Positions 9,270 to 18,227 of a stretch of DNA of 64,000 nt are shown one piece after another. Source of the DNA: Rhodanobacteraceae bacterium ZG21-1 (GTDB lineage: Bacteria > Pseudomonadota > Gammaproteobacteria > Xanthomonadales > Rhodanobacteraceae); the NCBI GenBank assembly GCA_021390615.1, contig JAJEJU010000024.1:1240001-1304000 (forward strand), written 5' to 3'. Below the pieces are notes generated by a model that had not been told where the DNA came from, made no database searches, and saw only the letters and a list, made by a program, of their open reading frames with translations. Position 1 is the stretch's first letter; every line of letters starts with the position of its first letter. The translations under genes were made by a program, and so were the position numbers.

Positions 9270-10559
9270 ATGAAGCCGACCACGCCATCGTCCTATTACC
9301 GCGCGACGGCTGCCGCCTACGAGCCGTACCAGCCGCTGCAGGGCACGCAGCAGGCGCAGGTGGCGATCGTCGGCGGCGGCTATGCCGGCCTGAACACTGC
9401 GCTGGGTCTGGCGGAGCGCGGCGTGCGCGACGTGGTGCTGCTGGAACGCGAACAGCTCGGCTTCGGCGCCTCCGGACGCAACGGCGGCTTCGTCTTCGGC
9501 GGCTATTCGCTGGGCGAACAGTCGTTGCTCGACCAGCTCGGCGAGGAGTCGGCGCGCAAGCTGTTCGCGCTGACCACGGCAGCGGTGCAGCGTATCCGCC
9601 TGCGCGTCGCCCAGTACGACATCGCCTGCGATGCTGTGGACGAGGGCGTGATCTGGGCCAACTGGTTCCGCGATCCGGCCGTGCTGCGGCAACGTCAGCA
9701 CCTGCTGGCCGATCGCTACCACACTTACTGGGACTGGCTACCCCGCGAAGAGCTGCGCGAGCGCATCCTCAGTACGCGCTATCACGACGGCTTGTACGAA
9801 CGGAACGCGCTGCACCTGCACCCGCTCAACTATGCGATCGGCCTGGCGCGTGCGGCCAGCGGGCAGGGCGTGCGCATCCACGAGCACAGCGGCGCGCTGA
9901 AGCTGCGCCGCGAAGGCACGCGCTGGCGTCTGCGCACCCGGCAGGGCGACCTGCTGGCCGACCAGGTGGTACTGGCCTGCGGCGGCTATCTGGCCGGGCT
10001 GCAGCGGCGCATCGACCGCGCGATCCTGCCGATCGCCACCTACGTGATGGTGACCGAGCCGCTGGGCGAGCGCCTGGATGCCTGCCTGCAGACGCGGGCG
10101 GCGATCTACGACAGCCGCTTCGCCTTCGACTACTACCGGCCGCTGCCGAACCGGCGCCTGCTGTGGGGCGGGCGCATCTCGATCCGCAGCCGTTCGCCGC
10201 AGGCGGTGCAGCGCGTGCTGACCGACGACCTGCTGCGTGTGTTTCCGCAGCTCAAGGGCGTCAAGGTCGACTACGCGTGGTCGGGCCTGATGAGCTACGC
10301 GCGCCACCAGATGCCACAGGTTGGCGGAGCCGGCGACGGCTTGTGGTGGGCGCAGGCCTTCGGCGGGCATGGCCTGGCGCCGACCTGCGCGGCCGGCGAG
10401 CTGCTGGCCGGGGCGATCGCCGAGGGCGACGACGGCTGGCGCCGCTTCGATCGCTACGGCCTGGCCCGAGCGCACCGGCCCGCCGGCTATCTCGCCGCAC
10501 AGGCCAGTTACTGGTGGCAGCAGAGCAAGGACTGGTTCAGAACGCGCCTCGAGGGATAA
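9270..10559 (+). CDS. FAD-dependent oxidoreductase, PuuB-like DAO family
   Basis: A 429-aa flavoprotein of the D-amino-acid oxidase superfamily. A Rossmann dinucleotide motif (VGGGYAGLNTA, about residues 33-43) is followed by the GFGASGRNGGF block typical of the gamma-glutamylputrescine oxidase (PuuB) and related amine oxidase subgroup. Conserved C-terminal GHGLAPTCAAGELLAG supports the full-length DAO fold. The substrate is probably an amine or N-substituted amino acid, but no polyamine genes are adjacent, so the substrate is unresolved. ATG 9270 opens the first well-conserved sequence, though no clear ribosome site precedes it. It ends 43 bp from the stop of the convergent GH18-like gene. 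Confidence 0.85.
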   Translation: MKPTTPSSYYRATAAAYEPYQPLQGTQQAQVAIVGGGYAGLNTALGLAERGVRDVVLLEREQLGFGASGRNGGFVFGGYSLGEQSLLDQLGEESARKLFALTTAAVQRIRLRVAQYDIACDAVDEGVIWANWFRDPAVLRQRQHLLADRYHTYWDWLPREELRERILSTRYHDGLYERNALHLHPLNYAIGLARAASGQGVRIHEHSGALKLRREGTRWRLRTRQGDLLADQVVLACGGYLAGLQRRIDRAILPIATYVMVTEPLGERLDACLQTRAAIYDSRFAFDYYRPLPNRRLLWGGRISIRSRSPQAVQRVLTDDLLRVFPQLKGVKVDYAWSGLMSYARHQMPQVGGAGDGLWWAQAFGGHGLAPTCAAGELLAGAIAEGDDGWRRFDRYGLARAHRPAGYLAAQASYWWQQSKDWFRTRLEG

Positions 10560-10602
10560 GCCACCGGCCCGGGGCGCGCCAGCTTCCGCATGCGCTTCGC
10601 TG

Positions 10603-11574
10603 TCAGGGATTCATCACCGAGATCAGGGTGCGCGTCACGCCGTAGTCGGTCGGCTCGATCGTGTTGTCGCCGGTCGCCACCCCATCCCGGTCGATGGCGT
10701 AGGCGAAGATGCCGCCCTTGCGTGCACCACTCGGTTGCCAGGTGGCGTAGCTGTAAGCGCGGCTGCCTTGCAGCGGGGTAGTCACGTCGTTCCAAGCGGT
10801 GCCGTTCTCTTCGTAGAACGAGAAACCGATGAAGTACTGGCTGGGCGTGATGTACGACTTGAAGCTGTTGTAGGTGTTCTGCAGGCCGCTCACGGCGCGA
10901 CCATAGGACTGCACCAGCACATAGTCCACGTCGGCATGCACGGCGCGGAACAGCGAGTTGGTGCCGTCGAGATTGGTATCGTAGATCAGCAGCTTGCCGC
11001 TGCCGGATTTAGGGCCGAGCGAGCGGGCGAGCGCATGGAATACGCCAGTGGCCTGCTTCAGCTGGGAGGCGCTCAGCGACTTCTCCACGTCCACATCGAT
11101 GCCGTCGATGCCGTAGGCGTTCACCGTGGTGTCGAGAATATGCTGGGCCAATGCATCGTAGCCGGCGGCATTGTTCGGGTAGCTGCTGTCCAGCAGCGTG
11201 TCGACGAAGACCGACCACACCAGCTTGGTGCCCTGGCCATGCAGCAAGGGCGCGTAGTCGTTCTTCAGCGCAGCCCAGACCGGATTGTTGGGGTCGGGCA
11301 CGTTGTAAGGAAACACGATGGCGACGTCGAGGCATGCAGGCAGGTCGGCCATGCTGGTCTTGTTCACCGTCGGGTCGGCGGCTATGTCGCGCCAGATGCG
11401 GAAGTAGCCGAGCATCTTTTGGTGCGGGCCCTGCTTGTAGCTGACGATGCTGGCCAGGTTGTCCGCCGTGGCCTGCGTGTTGGGATCGGGACAGCTGACT
11501 GCGGCTACGGCGACCTGCGCGGTTCCAGCCAGGGCCATGCAAAAGAAGGCGCCGGCGAGCTTTGAAATGAGCAT
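10603..11574 (-). CDS. Secreted GH18-type glycoside hydrolase (endo-beta-N-acetylglucosaminidase-like)
   Basis: A 323-aa protein with a classical signal peptide (cleavage probably after QVAVAA, near residue 25). The motif DGIDVDVE at 157-164 matches the GH18 signature DGxDxDxE, with E164 as the predicted acid/base. Overall size and the DVAIVFPY and YVLVQSYGR strands resemble the endo-beta-N-acetylglucosaminidase (EndoF/H) branch more than chitinases. It may cleave N-glycans or chitobiose units of environmental polymers; this is inference from the fold. ATG 11574 follows a GGAAG about 11 bp upstream; a TTG at 11592 is in frame but less likely. It is transcribed divergently from the CsaA-like gene. 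Confidence 0.8.
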   Translation of the reverse strand: MLISKLAGAFFCMALAGTAQVAVAAVSCPDPNTQATADNLASIVSYKQGPHQKMLGYFRIWRDIAADPTVNKTSMADLPACLDVAIVFPYNVPDPNNPVWAALKNDYAPLLHGQGTKLVWSVFVDTLLDSSYPNNAAGYDALAQHILDTTVNAYGIDGIDVDVEKSLSASQLKQATGVFHALARSLGPKSGSGKLLIYDTNLDGTNSLFRAVHADVDYVLVQSYGRAVSGLQNTYNSFKSYITPSQYFIGFSFYEENGTAWNDVTTPLQGSRAYSYATWQPSGARKGGIFAYAIDRDGVATGDNTIEPTDYGVTRTLISVMNP

Positions 11575-11675
11575 GTTTTGCGTTGCTTCCAAGGATCAAA
11601 AACGCGATCGATGGTAGCTTCGGGCGAATCCTGCGCTATAAGAAAAATCTTAAACACGCGATGCGATGGACCACC

Positions 11676-12029
11676 ATGAGTAACGATGAAACCGCAGCCT
11701 CCCCGATTGCCTGGGCCGATTTCGAAAAGGTCTTGATCGTTGCCGGCACGGTGACGCGGGTCGAAGCTTTTCCGGAAGCACGCAAGCCGGCCTGGAAAGT
11801 GTGGGTGGACTTCGGACCCTACGGTGAGAAGAAGACCAGTGCGCAGATCGCAGCCCTGTACCGCGCCGAGGACCTGCTGGGTCGGCAGATCGTCGGCGTG
11901 ATCAATTTCCCGGAAAAGCAGATCGGCCCGTTCCGCTCGCAGTTCCTGCTCACCGGATTTCCCACCGACGAAGGCGTGGTGCTGACCAGCATCGAGCGGC
12001 GCGTGCCCGACGGCACGCGCCTGGCCTAG
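11676..12029 (+). CDS. csaA: CsaA-like tRNA-binding domain protein
   Basis: A 117-aa single-domain protein with the EMAP/Trbp111 OB-fold. The block [33 protein letters not shown] is characteristic of CsaA, and [18 protein letters not shown] completes the fold. In Bacillus CsaA acts as a dimeric secretion-related chaperone that binds tRNA; the role in Gram-negatives is unclear. The usual length is about 110 aa, so it is full length. ATG 11676 is the start that gives family length; ATG 11661 is an in-frame alternative. The promoter region is shared with the divergent GH18-like gene. Confidence 0.85.
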   Translation: MSNDETAASPIAWADFEKVLIVAGTVTRVEAFPEARKPAWKVWVDFGPYGEKKTSAQIAALYRAEDLLGRQIVGVINFPEKQIGPFRSQFLLTGFPTDEGVVLTSIERRVPDGTRLA

Positions 12030-12045
12030 CGGCGATGCGGATCGC

Positions 12046-13329
12046 TCATTCCACCGCGGCCACCAGCGGCAGCGGCGCGGCTGGGCGGCGGCGGATCGCC
12101 AGCGCCAGACCGGAAGCGAGCAGGGCGGTGGCACCGGCGATCACGAACGGCTGCACATAGCTGCCGCCCTGGGTGCGCATGGCGCCAGCGAAATAGGTGG
12201 CGCTGGCTGCGCCGATCTGGTGGCCGGCGGCAATCCAGCCGAACACCACTGGCGCGTCGCGCTCGCCGAAGGCCTCGGTGGCCAGGCGCAGGGTGGGCGG
12301 CACGGTGGCGATCCAGTCCAGGCCGTAGAACATGCCGAACAGCGCCAGGCTATAGAACGAAAAATCCGAATACGGCAGCCACATCAGCGACAGCCCGCGC
12401 AGCCCGTAATAGACGAACAGCAGCTTGCGCGCGTCGTAGCGGTCGGTGAGCCAGCCGGACAGGGTGGTGCCGATCAGGTCGAAGGCTCCCATCATGGCCA
12501 TCAGGCCGGCGGCACGTACTTCGGGAATGCCGTGGTCGCCGCACAGCGCGATGAAGTGGGTGCCGATCAGTCCGTTGGTGGTGAAGCCGCAGATGAAGAA
12601 GGTGGCGAACAGAAACCAGAACGTTGGCTTGCTGGACGCGCGGACCAGGGCGCCCAGCGCGATCGCCAGCAGGTTCTGCGACTGCGGCGCCGCGACCGTG
12701 TCGCCGTCGCTCGCGCCGTAGGGACGCAGGCCGATGTCGGAGGGGCGCTCCGGCAGCAGCCACCAGACCAGCGGCACCAGGGCGGCGCAGGCGCCGGCGA
12801 CGGTCCACACCACCGGCCGCCAGCCGCCGTGCTCGGCGATCGCGGCCAGCGCGGGCAGGAAGGCCAGGGTGCCGGTGGCGGTGCTGGCGGTGAGCAGGCC
12901 CATCACCAGGCCGCGATGCGTCACGAACCAGCGGTTGACCACGGTGGCGCCCAGCACGATCGCCACGCAGCCCGAACCCAGGCCGGACAGCACGCCCCAG
13001 CTCAGCAGCAGGTGCCAGGGCTGGCTCATCCAGGTGCTCGCGCTGATCGATGCGGCCATCAGCAGCAGCGCCCCGATCAAGGTGCGGCGGATGCCGACGG
13101 CCTGCATCAGCGCGGCGGCGAACGGACCGACCATGCCGTAGAAGAAGATGCCCACCGCGGCGGCCAGCGAGATGCTGTCGCGGCTCCAGCCGAAGGCCTT
13201 TCCCAGCGGCAGAATCAGCACGCCGGGTGCGGCGCGCACACCGGCCGCGGCCAGCAGGGCCAGGAAGATCACGCCAGCCACCACGAAGGCGTAGCGCTGG
13301 GCGAACGGGCGCGGCTTTGATATAGTCAT
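12046..13329 (-). CDS. MFS transporter
   Basis: A 427-aa integral membrane protein with about 12 predicted helices and an MFS-type layout (monocarboxylate/oxalate-formate-like branch). The sequence after TM2 reads GPFAAALMQAVGIRRTL, and the inter-domain loop carries SDIGLRPYG. Substrate is not predictable; efflux or carboxylate uptake are both possible. It is divergently arranged with the adjacent TetR regulator across a 72-bp intergenic region holding two matching operators, so TetR repression of this transporter is likely. The C-terminus lies 16 bp from the csaA stop, tail to tail. Confidence 0.88.
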   Translation of the reverse strand: MTISKPRPFAQRYAFVVAGVIFLALLAAAGVRAAPGVLILPLGKAFGWSRDSISLAAAVGIFFYGMVGPFAAALMQAVGIRRTLIGALLLMAASISASTWMSQPWHLLLSWGVLSGLGSGCVAIVLGATVVNRWFVTHRGLVMGLLTASTATGTLAFLPALAAIAEHGGWRPVVWTVAGACAALVPLVWWLLPERPSDIGLRPYGASDGDTVAAPQSQNLLAIALGALVRASSKPTFWFLFATFFICGFTTNGLIGTHFIALCGDHGIPEVRAAGLMAMMGAFDLIGTTLSGWLTDRYDARKLLFVYYGLRGLSLMWLPYSDFSFYSLALFGMFYGLDWIATVPPTLRLATEAFGERDAPVVFGWIAAGHQIGAASATYFAGAMRTQGGSYVQPFVIAGATALLASGLALAIRRRPAAPLPLVAAVE

Positions 13330-13330
13330 G

Positions 13331-13379
13331 TTACCGATCGGTACGGTGGGATCTGCGGATCATACGTACCGGTCAGTAA
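13331..13379. promoter_or_regulatory. Paired TetR-type operators between MFS and tetR
   Basis: TTACCGATCGGTA (13331-13343) contains a perfect ACCGATCGGT palindrome. A second copy in inverted orientation, TACCGGTCAGTAA (13367-13379), reads TTACTGACCGGTA on the minus strand. Their centres are 36 bp apart, and they flank the divergent promoters of both genes. The first is immediately upstream of the MFS start codon. This arrangement fits autorepression plus co-repression by the TetR protein at 13402. Confidence 0.75.
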
Positions 13380-13401
13380 CATCGTCAATAGCACTGCCGC
13401 C

Positions 13402-14013
13402 ATGTCATCCAAACCTGAGCCATCGCCGTCCGAACGCCCGCCTGCTGCCAAGCCGTTGGCAGCCGAGCGCATTCGTCGCACCGCCTGCGAACTGTTCTAT
13501 CAGGAAGGCATCCGTGCGATCGGTGTGGATGAGATCGTGCAGCGCGCCGGCGTCACCAAGCCCAGTCTCTATCGCAACTTCGCCTCCAAGGACGCGCTGG
13601 CAGCGGCCTATCTGGAGGACTACGAGGCGGGGTTCTGGAAGTCCTTTGAGGCCGGCAAGGAAATCCATCCCGACAATCCCCGCGCGCAGCTGATGGCCTA
13701 CCTGGAAGGGCTGTCGCAGCGGGCCTCGCAGGCCGGTTATCGCGGCTGTGGCCTGACCAATGCGGCGGTGGAGTATCCGGAGCACGAGCACCCGGCGCGG
13801 CAGGTGGCGGAGGCGCACAAGCGGCGCCTGCGCGCGCGTCTGGTAGAACTGAGCGAGGCGATGGGCGCCACCGAGCCCGAGACGCTGGCCGATGGCCTGC
13901 TGTTGCTGCTGGAGGGCACCTATGCCTCCGGCCAGACCTTCGGCGAGGGCGGTCCGGCACGCGCGCTGGTCGTCGTTGCCGAGCGCCTGATCGAGGCCTC
14001 GCTGCCGCGCTAG
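13402..14013 (+). CDS. TetR/AcrR family transcriptional regulator
   Basis: A 203-aa regulator with an N-terminal helix-turn-helix (AAERIRRTACELFYQEG... then IVQRAGVTKPSLYRNFASKD) and a helical ligand-binding C-terminus. Residues 1-20 are a Pro/Ser-rich leader. The divergent MFS gene and paired palindromic operators point to control of that transporter. ATG 13402 is the start; the next in-frame ATG lies deep inside the ligand-binding domain. The inducer is unknown. Confidence 0.9.
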   Translation: MSSKPEPSPSERPPAAKPLAAERIRRTACELFYQEGIRAIGVDEIVQRAGVTKPSLYRNFASKDALAAAYLEDYEAGFWKSFEAGKEIHPDNPRAQLMAYLEGLSQRASQAGYRGCGLTNAAVEYPEHEHPARQVAEAHKRRLRARLVELSEAMGATEPETLADGLLLLLEGTYASGQTFGEGGPARALVVVAERLIEASLPR

Positions 14014-14017
14014 CGGC

Positions 14018-14959
14018 CTAGGGCGTGTGCCGGCGTGTCTGGTCTAGCCAGACTTCCAGGCCCTGCGCGTTGAGCTCGATGTCCATGCCCAGGATCGCCT
14101 GCAGCGCCTCGCGCCCCCGAGTCCAGCCATGCGCCTCGGCGCGCTGCGCGTACAGGTCGGCCAGCGCCTTGCACAGGGCGGCATGGCGATCCGGGCGACC
14201 GTCATGCCCGCGAGCCAGTTCCACCATCGCGTCAATCAGCCGGTGCAGCTCCGCCGCCAGCGACTCGACCTGTTCGACGCGACCGTAGTGGGTCAGATAC
14301 ATCGCGGCGGGCTTCAAGCCGAGCAGGCGCTCGATCGAGGCATGCAGGGCGGCCGGATCGAACTGCACCGGCGTGGTGGTGGGCAGGATGAACGGTCCGG
14401 CCGAGCTATCCAGCTCGCGATAGGACAGGCCGAAGGTGTCACCGGTGAAACAGACGCCGGCCTGCGCGTCATGCACCGCGAGGTGGTGCCGCGCATGGCC
14501 AGGTGTGTCGAGGCAGTGCAGCACGCGTCCGGCCAGCTCGACCTGGTGGCCGTCCGGCGCCTCGACGATGCGTTCCGGCGCCACCGGCTCCAGCCGCCCA
14601 TAGGCCTGTTCCATCACCGCCTCGCCGTAGACCGCGCTGGCGCCGGCCCACAGCTGCGAGGGATCGATCATGTGCCGCGCCCCACGCGGATGCACCACCA
14701 GCCGCGCCTGCGGCAAGTGCTTCATCAGCTCGCCGGCGCCGCCGGCATGGTCCAGGTGCACATGGGTGAGGATCAGCCAGTCCACCGCCGCCGGGGTCAG
14801 CCCGGCTTCGCTCAGCGCGGCGAGCAGGCGCGGCACCGCGTGGCGCGTGCCGCAGTCGATGAAGGCGCCACGGCCTTGCTCGACGATCAGATAGGCCGCG
14901 TCGAAGCGCGGACGCACGAAGCCGGTGTCGATGGTGTGGATGCCGTGCTGGGGATGCAT
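14018..14959 (-). CDS. MBL-fold metallo-hydrolase
   Basis: A 313-aa metallo-beta-lactamase fold hydrolase. The zinc motif HVHLDHAGG (HxHxDH) is complete, with DTPGHARHHLAVHD and FTGDTFG supplying the further histidine and aspartate. The C-terminal 80 residues form an extra helical region. It resembles glyoxalase II-like or Zn-dependent hydrolases without revealing the substrate. ATG 14959 begins the conserved sequence and has GGCGAG 6 bp upstream; an in-frame ATG at 15013 would add 18 residues. It lies 31-85 bp downstream of alkB on the same strand and may be co-transcribed. Confidence 0.85.
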   Translation of the reverse strand: MHPQHGIHTIDTGFVRPRFDAAYLIVEQGRGAFIDCGTRHAVPRLLAALSEAGLTPAAVDWLILTHVHLDHAGGAGELMKHLPQARLVVHPRGARHMIDPSQLWAGASAVYGEAVMEQAYGRLEPVAPERIVEAPDGHQVELAGRVLHCLDTPGHARHHLAVHDAQAGVCFTGDTFGLSYRELDSSAGPFILPTTTPVQFDPAALHASIERLLGLKPAAMYLTHYGRVEQVESLAAELHRLIDAMVELARGHDGRPDRHAALCKALADLYAQRAEAHGWTRGREALQAILGMDIELNAQGLEVWLDQTRRHTP

Positions 14960-15044
14960 GCCGGTCTCGCCGAAGGAGCCAGTCCGCAGGTTAGCAAGCC
15001 GGACGGCCGGCATCGACCGACGCGCGCACCTGCGGCCTCTTGGA

Positions 15045-15701
15045 TCAGCCGGCCTTGCGCAGTGTGAGGTTGATGCGCTGCTCGCCCAGCAGTTCGTGCG
15101 CGCCGGGTTTCAGCGGCAGGATGCCGTGGAAGCGCAGCCGTGCCGGCCCGCCCCATACCACCACGTCGCCGTGGGCCAACGGCACGCGCAACGCAAGCTC
15201 GCCGCGCTGCAGTCCGCCGAACAGGAACACTGCAGGCAGGCCCAGCGAGACCGAGACGATGGGATGGATATGCTCGCGCTCGTCGCGATCCTGATGCAGG
15301 GTCAGACGATCGCCCGGACGATAGCGATTGATCAGGCAGGCGTCCGGCGTGAAGTCGGTGAAGCCGCCGCGCGCGGCTGCTGCCTTCGCGAGTTGCAGGA
15401 AGGCATGCGGCAGCGGCGGCCAGGGCAGCCCGCTGTCCGGATCGCGCGCGGTGTAGCGATAGCCACGGCGATCGCTGATCCAGCCCAGGGCGCCGGCGTT
15501 GCTCATCGCTACCGACATGCGCAAGCCGCCCGGCGTCGTCAGATGCCGGAACGGCGCGCGCGCCGTAATGTCGTCGACGGCTTCCAGCAAGGCCGTCTGC
15601 CACGGCAACGCGAAGCCGCGCAGCAGGCATGCCCCCTCGGCCAGCGGTTCCTCCGCGCGAACCGGCACCGCCGCTGCGCCGAACAGGTCGCCGGTATTCA
15701 C
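15045..15701 (-). CDS. alkB: Alpha-ketoglutarate-dependent DNA dealkylase AlkB
   Basis: A 218-aa Fe(II)/2-oxoglutarate dioxygenase that repairs 1-methyladenine and 3-methylcytosine by oxidative demethylation. The iron ligands are in HQDRDE and RFHGILP, the 2OG-binding arginine is in RINLTLRKAG, and INRYRPGDRL is the conserved strand. The start is GTG 15701, whose GTGA overlaps the stop of the upstream oxygenase, indicating translational coupling. It is the last gene of an Ogt-oxygenase-AlkB repair operon. Confidence 0.95.
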   Translation of the reverse strand: MNTGDLFGAAAVPVRAEEPLAEGACLLRGFALPWQTALLEAVDDITARAPFRHLTTPGGLRMSVAMSNAGALGWISDRRGYRYTARDPDSGLPWPPLPHAFLQLAKAAAARGGFTDFTPDACLINRYRPGDRLTLHQDRDEREHIHPIVSVSLGLPAVFLFGGLQRGELALRVPLAHGDVVVWGGPARLRFHGILPLKPGAHELLGEQRINLTLRKAG

Positions 15702-16441
15702 GCCGCGTCGTGGAAGATCAGGCCGAGCGTGGCGCGGTGGCCGCTGCGTACGCGACTGACGCCGTGCCTGAGCGTGGCCTTGCCGCCGCGCTCGCCGGCC
15801 AGCGGTCGATGCCGCACCGCGAACACCACCGCATCGCCCAGCTGCAGGGGTACGACTTCCGCACGCGATTGCCGGCGCACCCGCTGTTCGCTCAGCACGA
15901 ATTCGCCGCCGCTGAAGTCGGTTCCTGGCGTGGACAGCAGGATCGTCAGTTGCATCGGAAACACGTGTTCACCGTACAGGTCCTGGTGCAGGCAGTTGTA
16001 GTCGCCTTCAGCGTAGCGCAGCAGCAGCGGGGTAGGACGCACCTGTCCCGCGGCGTGGCAGCGCGCGACGAAGTCGGCGTGGGCCGCCGGATAGCGTGTC
16101 TCGACGCCCATGGCGGCGTTCCAGCGATTCGCGAGCGGGGCCAGCTGCGCATAGGCGGCCGTGCGCAGTGCCTGCACCAGCGGCGGCAGCGGATAGCGGA
16201 AATATTGATACTCGCCCTGGCCGAAGCCGTGCCGCGCCATGATCACGCGACTGCGGAAACGGGCCTCCTCGTCGTACAAGCCGCGCATGCTGGCGCACTG
16301 TTCCGGCGACAACAGGCCTTCGAGCACGGCATGGCCGTACCTGTCGAGCTCGTCGGCGAGGCGATGCCAGTCATAGGCGAGCAGGCGCGCTTCGATCGGA
16401 TCTTCCACCACGTATGCTGCGGGCGCGACAGCGGCATTCAT
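15698..16441 (-). CDS. 2-oxoglutarate/Fe(II) oxygenase in DNA-repair operon
   Basis: A 247-aa dioxygenase of the prolyl-4-hydroxylase-like superfamily. NCLHQDLYGEHVFPMQ provides the HxD iron site, and LRHGVSRVRSGHRATL carries the distal histidine and the 2OG-contacting arginine. It is not a second AlkB, since the nucleotide-recognition lid is absent. Both ends overlap its neighbours by 4 bp (ATGA with the upstream methyltransferase, GTGA with alkB), so the three are translated as one unit. The substrate is unknown; the context suggests repair of alkylated nucleic acid or protein. Related genes are found beside ada/alkB in xanthomonads from general knowledge. Confidence 0.8.
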   Translation of the reverse strand: MNAAVAPAAYVVEDPIEARLLAYDWHRLADELDRYGHAVLEGLLSPEQCASMRGLYDEEARFRSRVIMARHGFGQGEYQYFRYPLPPLVQALRTAAYAQLAPLANRWNAAMGVETRYPAAHADFVARCHAAGQVRPTPLLLRYAEGDYNCLHQDLYGEHVFPMQLTILLSTPGTDFSGGEFVLSEQRVRRQSRAEVVPLQLGDAVVFAVRHRPLAGERGGKATLRHGVSRVRSGHRATLGLIFHDAA

Positions 16442-16941
16442 GCGCGCGCCTCCCGCTCCAGCAAGGCGCGCTTGCGCCGCACGCCCCAGCGGTAGCCGGA
16501 AATCGAACCGTCCTTCTTGAGCACGCGATGGCAGGGGATCACCACGGCGAGCGCATTGGCGGCGCAGGCTTGCGCCACTTCGCGCGCCATGTTCGGTTGC
16601 GCGATGCGCGCGGCGATCGCGCCGTAGCTGGTGGTGGCGCCCGCCGGAATCTCGCGCAGCGCCTGCCAGACCTGGCGTTCGAAGGCCGAGCCCTGCGGAT
16701 CGAGCGGCACCGGGCTCTTTCGCCAGGGCTGTTCGATCAACGCGGCCAGCTCGCTCACCATGGTAGCCATGCCGACGGCGTCTTCGATGAGCTTGATGGG
16801 CGCGAAGCCTGCATGCCATGCGGCCATGGACGCCTCATCGCGCTGCATGAACTCCAGCGCCACCAGGCCGGATTCGGAGCAGGCGGCGATGAAGTCGCCG
16901 AGCGAGCTGGAACCCCAGGCGTAGCGGATCGTCGCGTCCAT
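16438..16941 (-). CDS. ogt: Methylated-DNA--[protein]-cysteine S-methyltransferase (Ogt/Ada C-domain)
   Basis: A 167-aa suicide methyltransferase that removes O6-methylguanine. The active-site motif PCHRV holds the acceptor cysteine C137; the helix-turn-helix reads SYGAIAARIAQPNMAREVAQACAANALAVVIPCHR without internal gaps. The N-terminal metal-binding sensor half of Ada is missing, so this protein alone cannot be the classical Ada sensor, although its N-terminal 60 residues resemble the linker region of Ada. ATG 16941 follows GGGAGAAG. It heads the three-gene overlapping repair operon. Confidence 0.92.
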   Translation of the reverse strand: MDATIRYAWGSSSLGDFIAACSESGLVALEFMQRDEASMAAWHAGFAPIKLIEDAVGMATMVSELAALIEQPWRKSPVPLDPQGSAFERQVWQALREIPAGATTSYGAIAARIAQPNMAREVAQACAANALAVVIPCHRVLKKDGSISGYRWGVRRKRALLEREARA

Positions 16942-17039
16942 GATGCTTCTCCCATCGTCGGGCCGCCCGGTGGCGGCGATGGGATCAGGCTAGACCTCGG
17001 CGGTGCGGGGCGCACTCCGTTTCTTGTGCTTGCGTGCCG

Positions 17040-18050
17040 CTACCACTGCAGCACGATCTTGCCGATGTGCGTGCTGCTCTCCATCAGTGCATGCGCCTCG
17101 GCCGCGGCGGCCGCTGGCAGTACCTGATGGATCAGCGGACGGATGGTGCCGTTCTCGAGCAGCGGCCAGACCCGTTCGTGCAACTGCCGGGCCAGCGCAG
17201 CCTTGAAGGCGACCGGGCGTACGCGCAGGGTCGAGCCGGTGATGTTGAGCCGGCGGCGCATGACGGTGGCCGCGTCGAAGGCCACCGGCTGGTTGCCGCC
17301 GAGGGTGGCGATGATCACCAGCCGGCCGCCTTCGGCCAGCACGGCCAGTTCGCGCGGGACGTAGTCGCCGGCGACCATGTCGAGGATCACATCGACGCCG
17401 CGCCCGCCGGTGTGGCGCTTCAACTCTTCGACGAAATCCTGTTCGCGGTAGTTGATCGCGATGGCGCCCAGCGCAGCGCAGGTCGCGCACTTCTCCGCGC
17501 TGCCGGCGGTGGCGAAGACGCGGTGGCCGAAGGCGCGGGCCAGCTGGATCGCGGTGACGCCGATGCCGCTGGAGCCGCCCTGCACCAGCAGCGATTCGCC
17601 GGCGCCGCCTTCGCCCCGGCCAAGCTGGCCGCGCTCGAACACGTTGCTCCACACCGTGAAATAGTTTTCCGGCAGCGCCGCAGCCTCGACCGCCGAGAAG
17701 CCGCGGGGGACGGGCAGGCACTGCGCCAGCGGCGCGACCGCGTATTCGGCGTAGCCGCCGCCGGCCAGCAGCGCGCAGACCTGATCGCCGCGACGCAGGC
17801 CGAACGGGTTGTCGCCCTCGAAGTCGCCTTCGACCAGCTCGCCGGCGACTTCGAGGCCAGGCAGGTCGGAGGCTCCAGGCGGCGCTGGATAGTGCCCTTG
17901 CCGCTGGAATACGTCGGGGCGGTTGACGCCGGCAGCGGCCACCTTGATCAGGACCTCGCCCGGGCCGGGCACCACCCGTTCGCGCTGGGTGAGGCGCAGC
18001 GCCTCGGGACCGCCGGGGCGGCTGATTTCGATGGCTTGCATGGTCGGCAT
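17040..18050 (-). CDS. NAD(P)H:quinone oxidoreductase, PIG3/zinc-independent MDR family
   Basis: A 336-aa medium-chain dehydrogenase/reductase. The GroES-like domain (GPGEVLIKVAAAGVNRPD) and Rossmann domain (GGSSGIGVTAIQLARAFG) are intact, and the zinc-ligand cysteines of alcohol dehydrogenases are absent, as in quinone oxidoreductases of the PIG3/TP53I3 group. It likely reduces quinones with NADPH. ATG 18050 has a GGAA 7 bp upstream; ATG 18041 is also in frame. It is transcribed away from the divergent M28 peptidase. Confidence 0.88.
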   Translation of the reverse strand: MPTMQAIEISRPGGPEALRLTQRERVVPGPGEVLIKVAAAGVNRPDVFQRQGHYPAPPGASDLPGLEVAGELVEGDFEGDNPFGLRRGDQVCALLAGGGYAEYAVAPLAQCLPVPRGFSAVEAAALPENYFTVWSNVFERGQLGRGEGGAGESLLVQGGSSGIGVTAIQLARAFGHRVFATAGSAEKCATCAALGAIAINYREQDFVEELKRHTGGRGVDVILDMVAGDYVPRELAVLAEGGRLVIIATLGGNQPVAFDAATVMRRRLNITGSTLRVRPVAFKAALARQLHERVWPLLENGTIRPLIHQVLPAAAAAEAHALMESSTHIGKIVLQW

Positions 18051-18227
18051 GGGGGAATTCCGAACGGGGCCGCCCACGTTCGGGTGGCGGCGCGTCCGCT
18101 GTCAAGCGCAGTTTGCTGCGATGTGCTTCGCAAGGCGCCAACGCCGGCAGGTTCTTGTGCCGATCCACAGTTGCAGGGCATCACGGCGGCTCAGTAAATT
18201 GACGTGGTCAATCTTTGGGAAGTCCGT

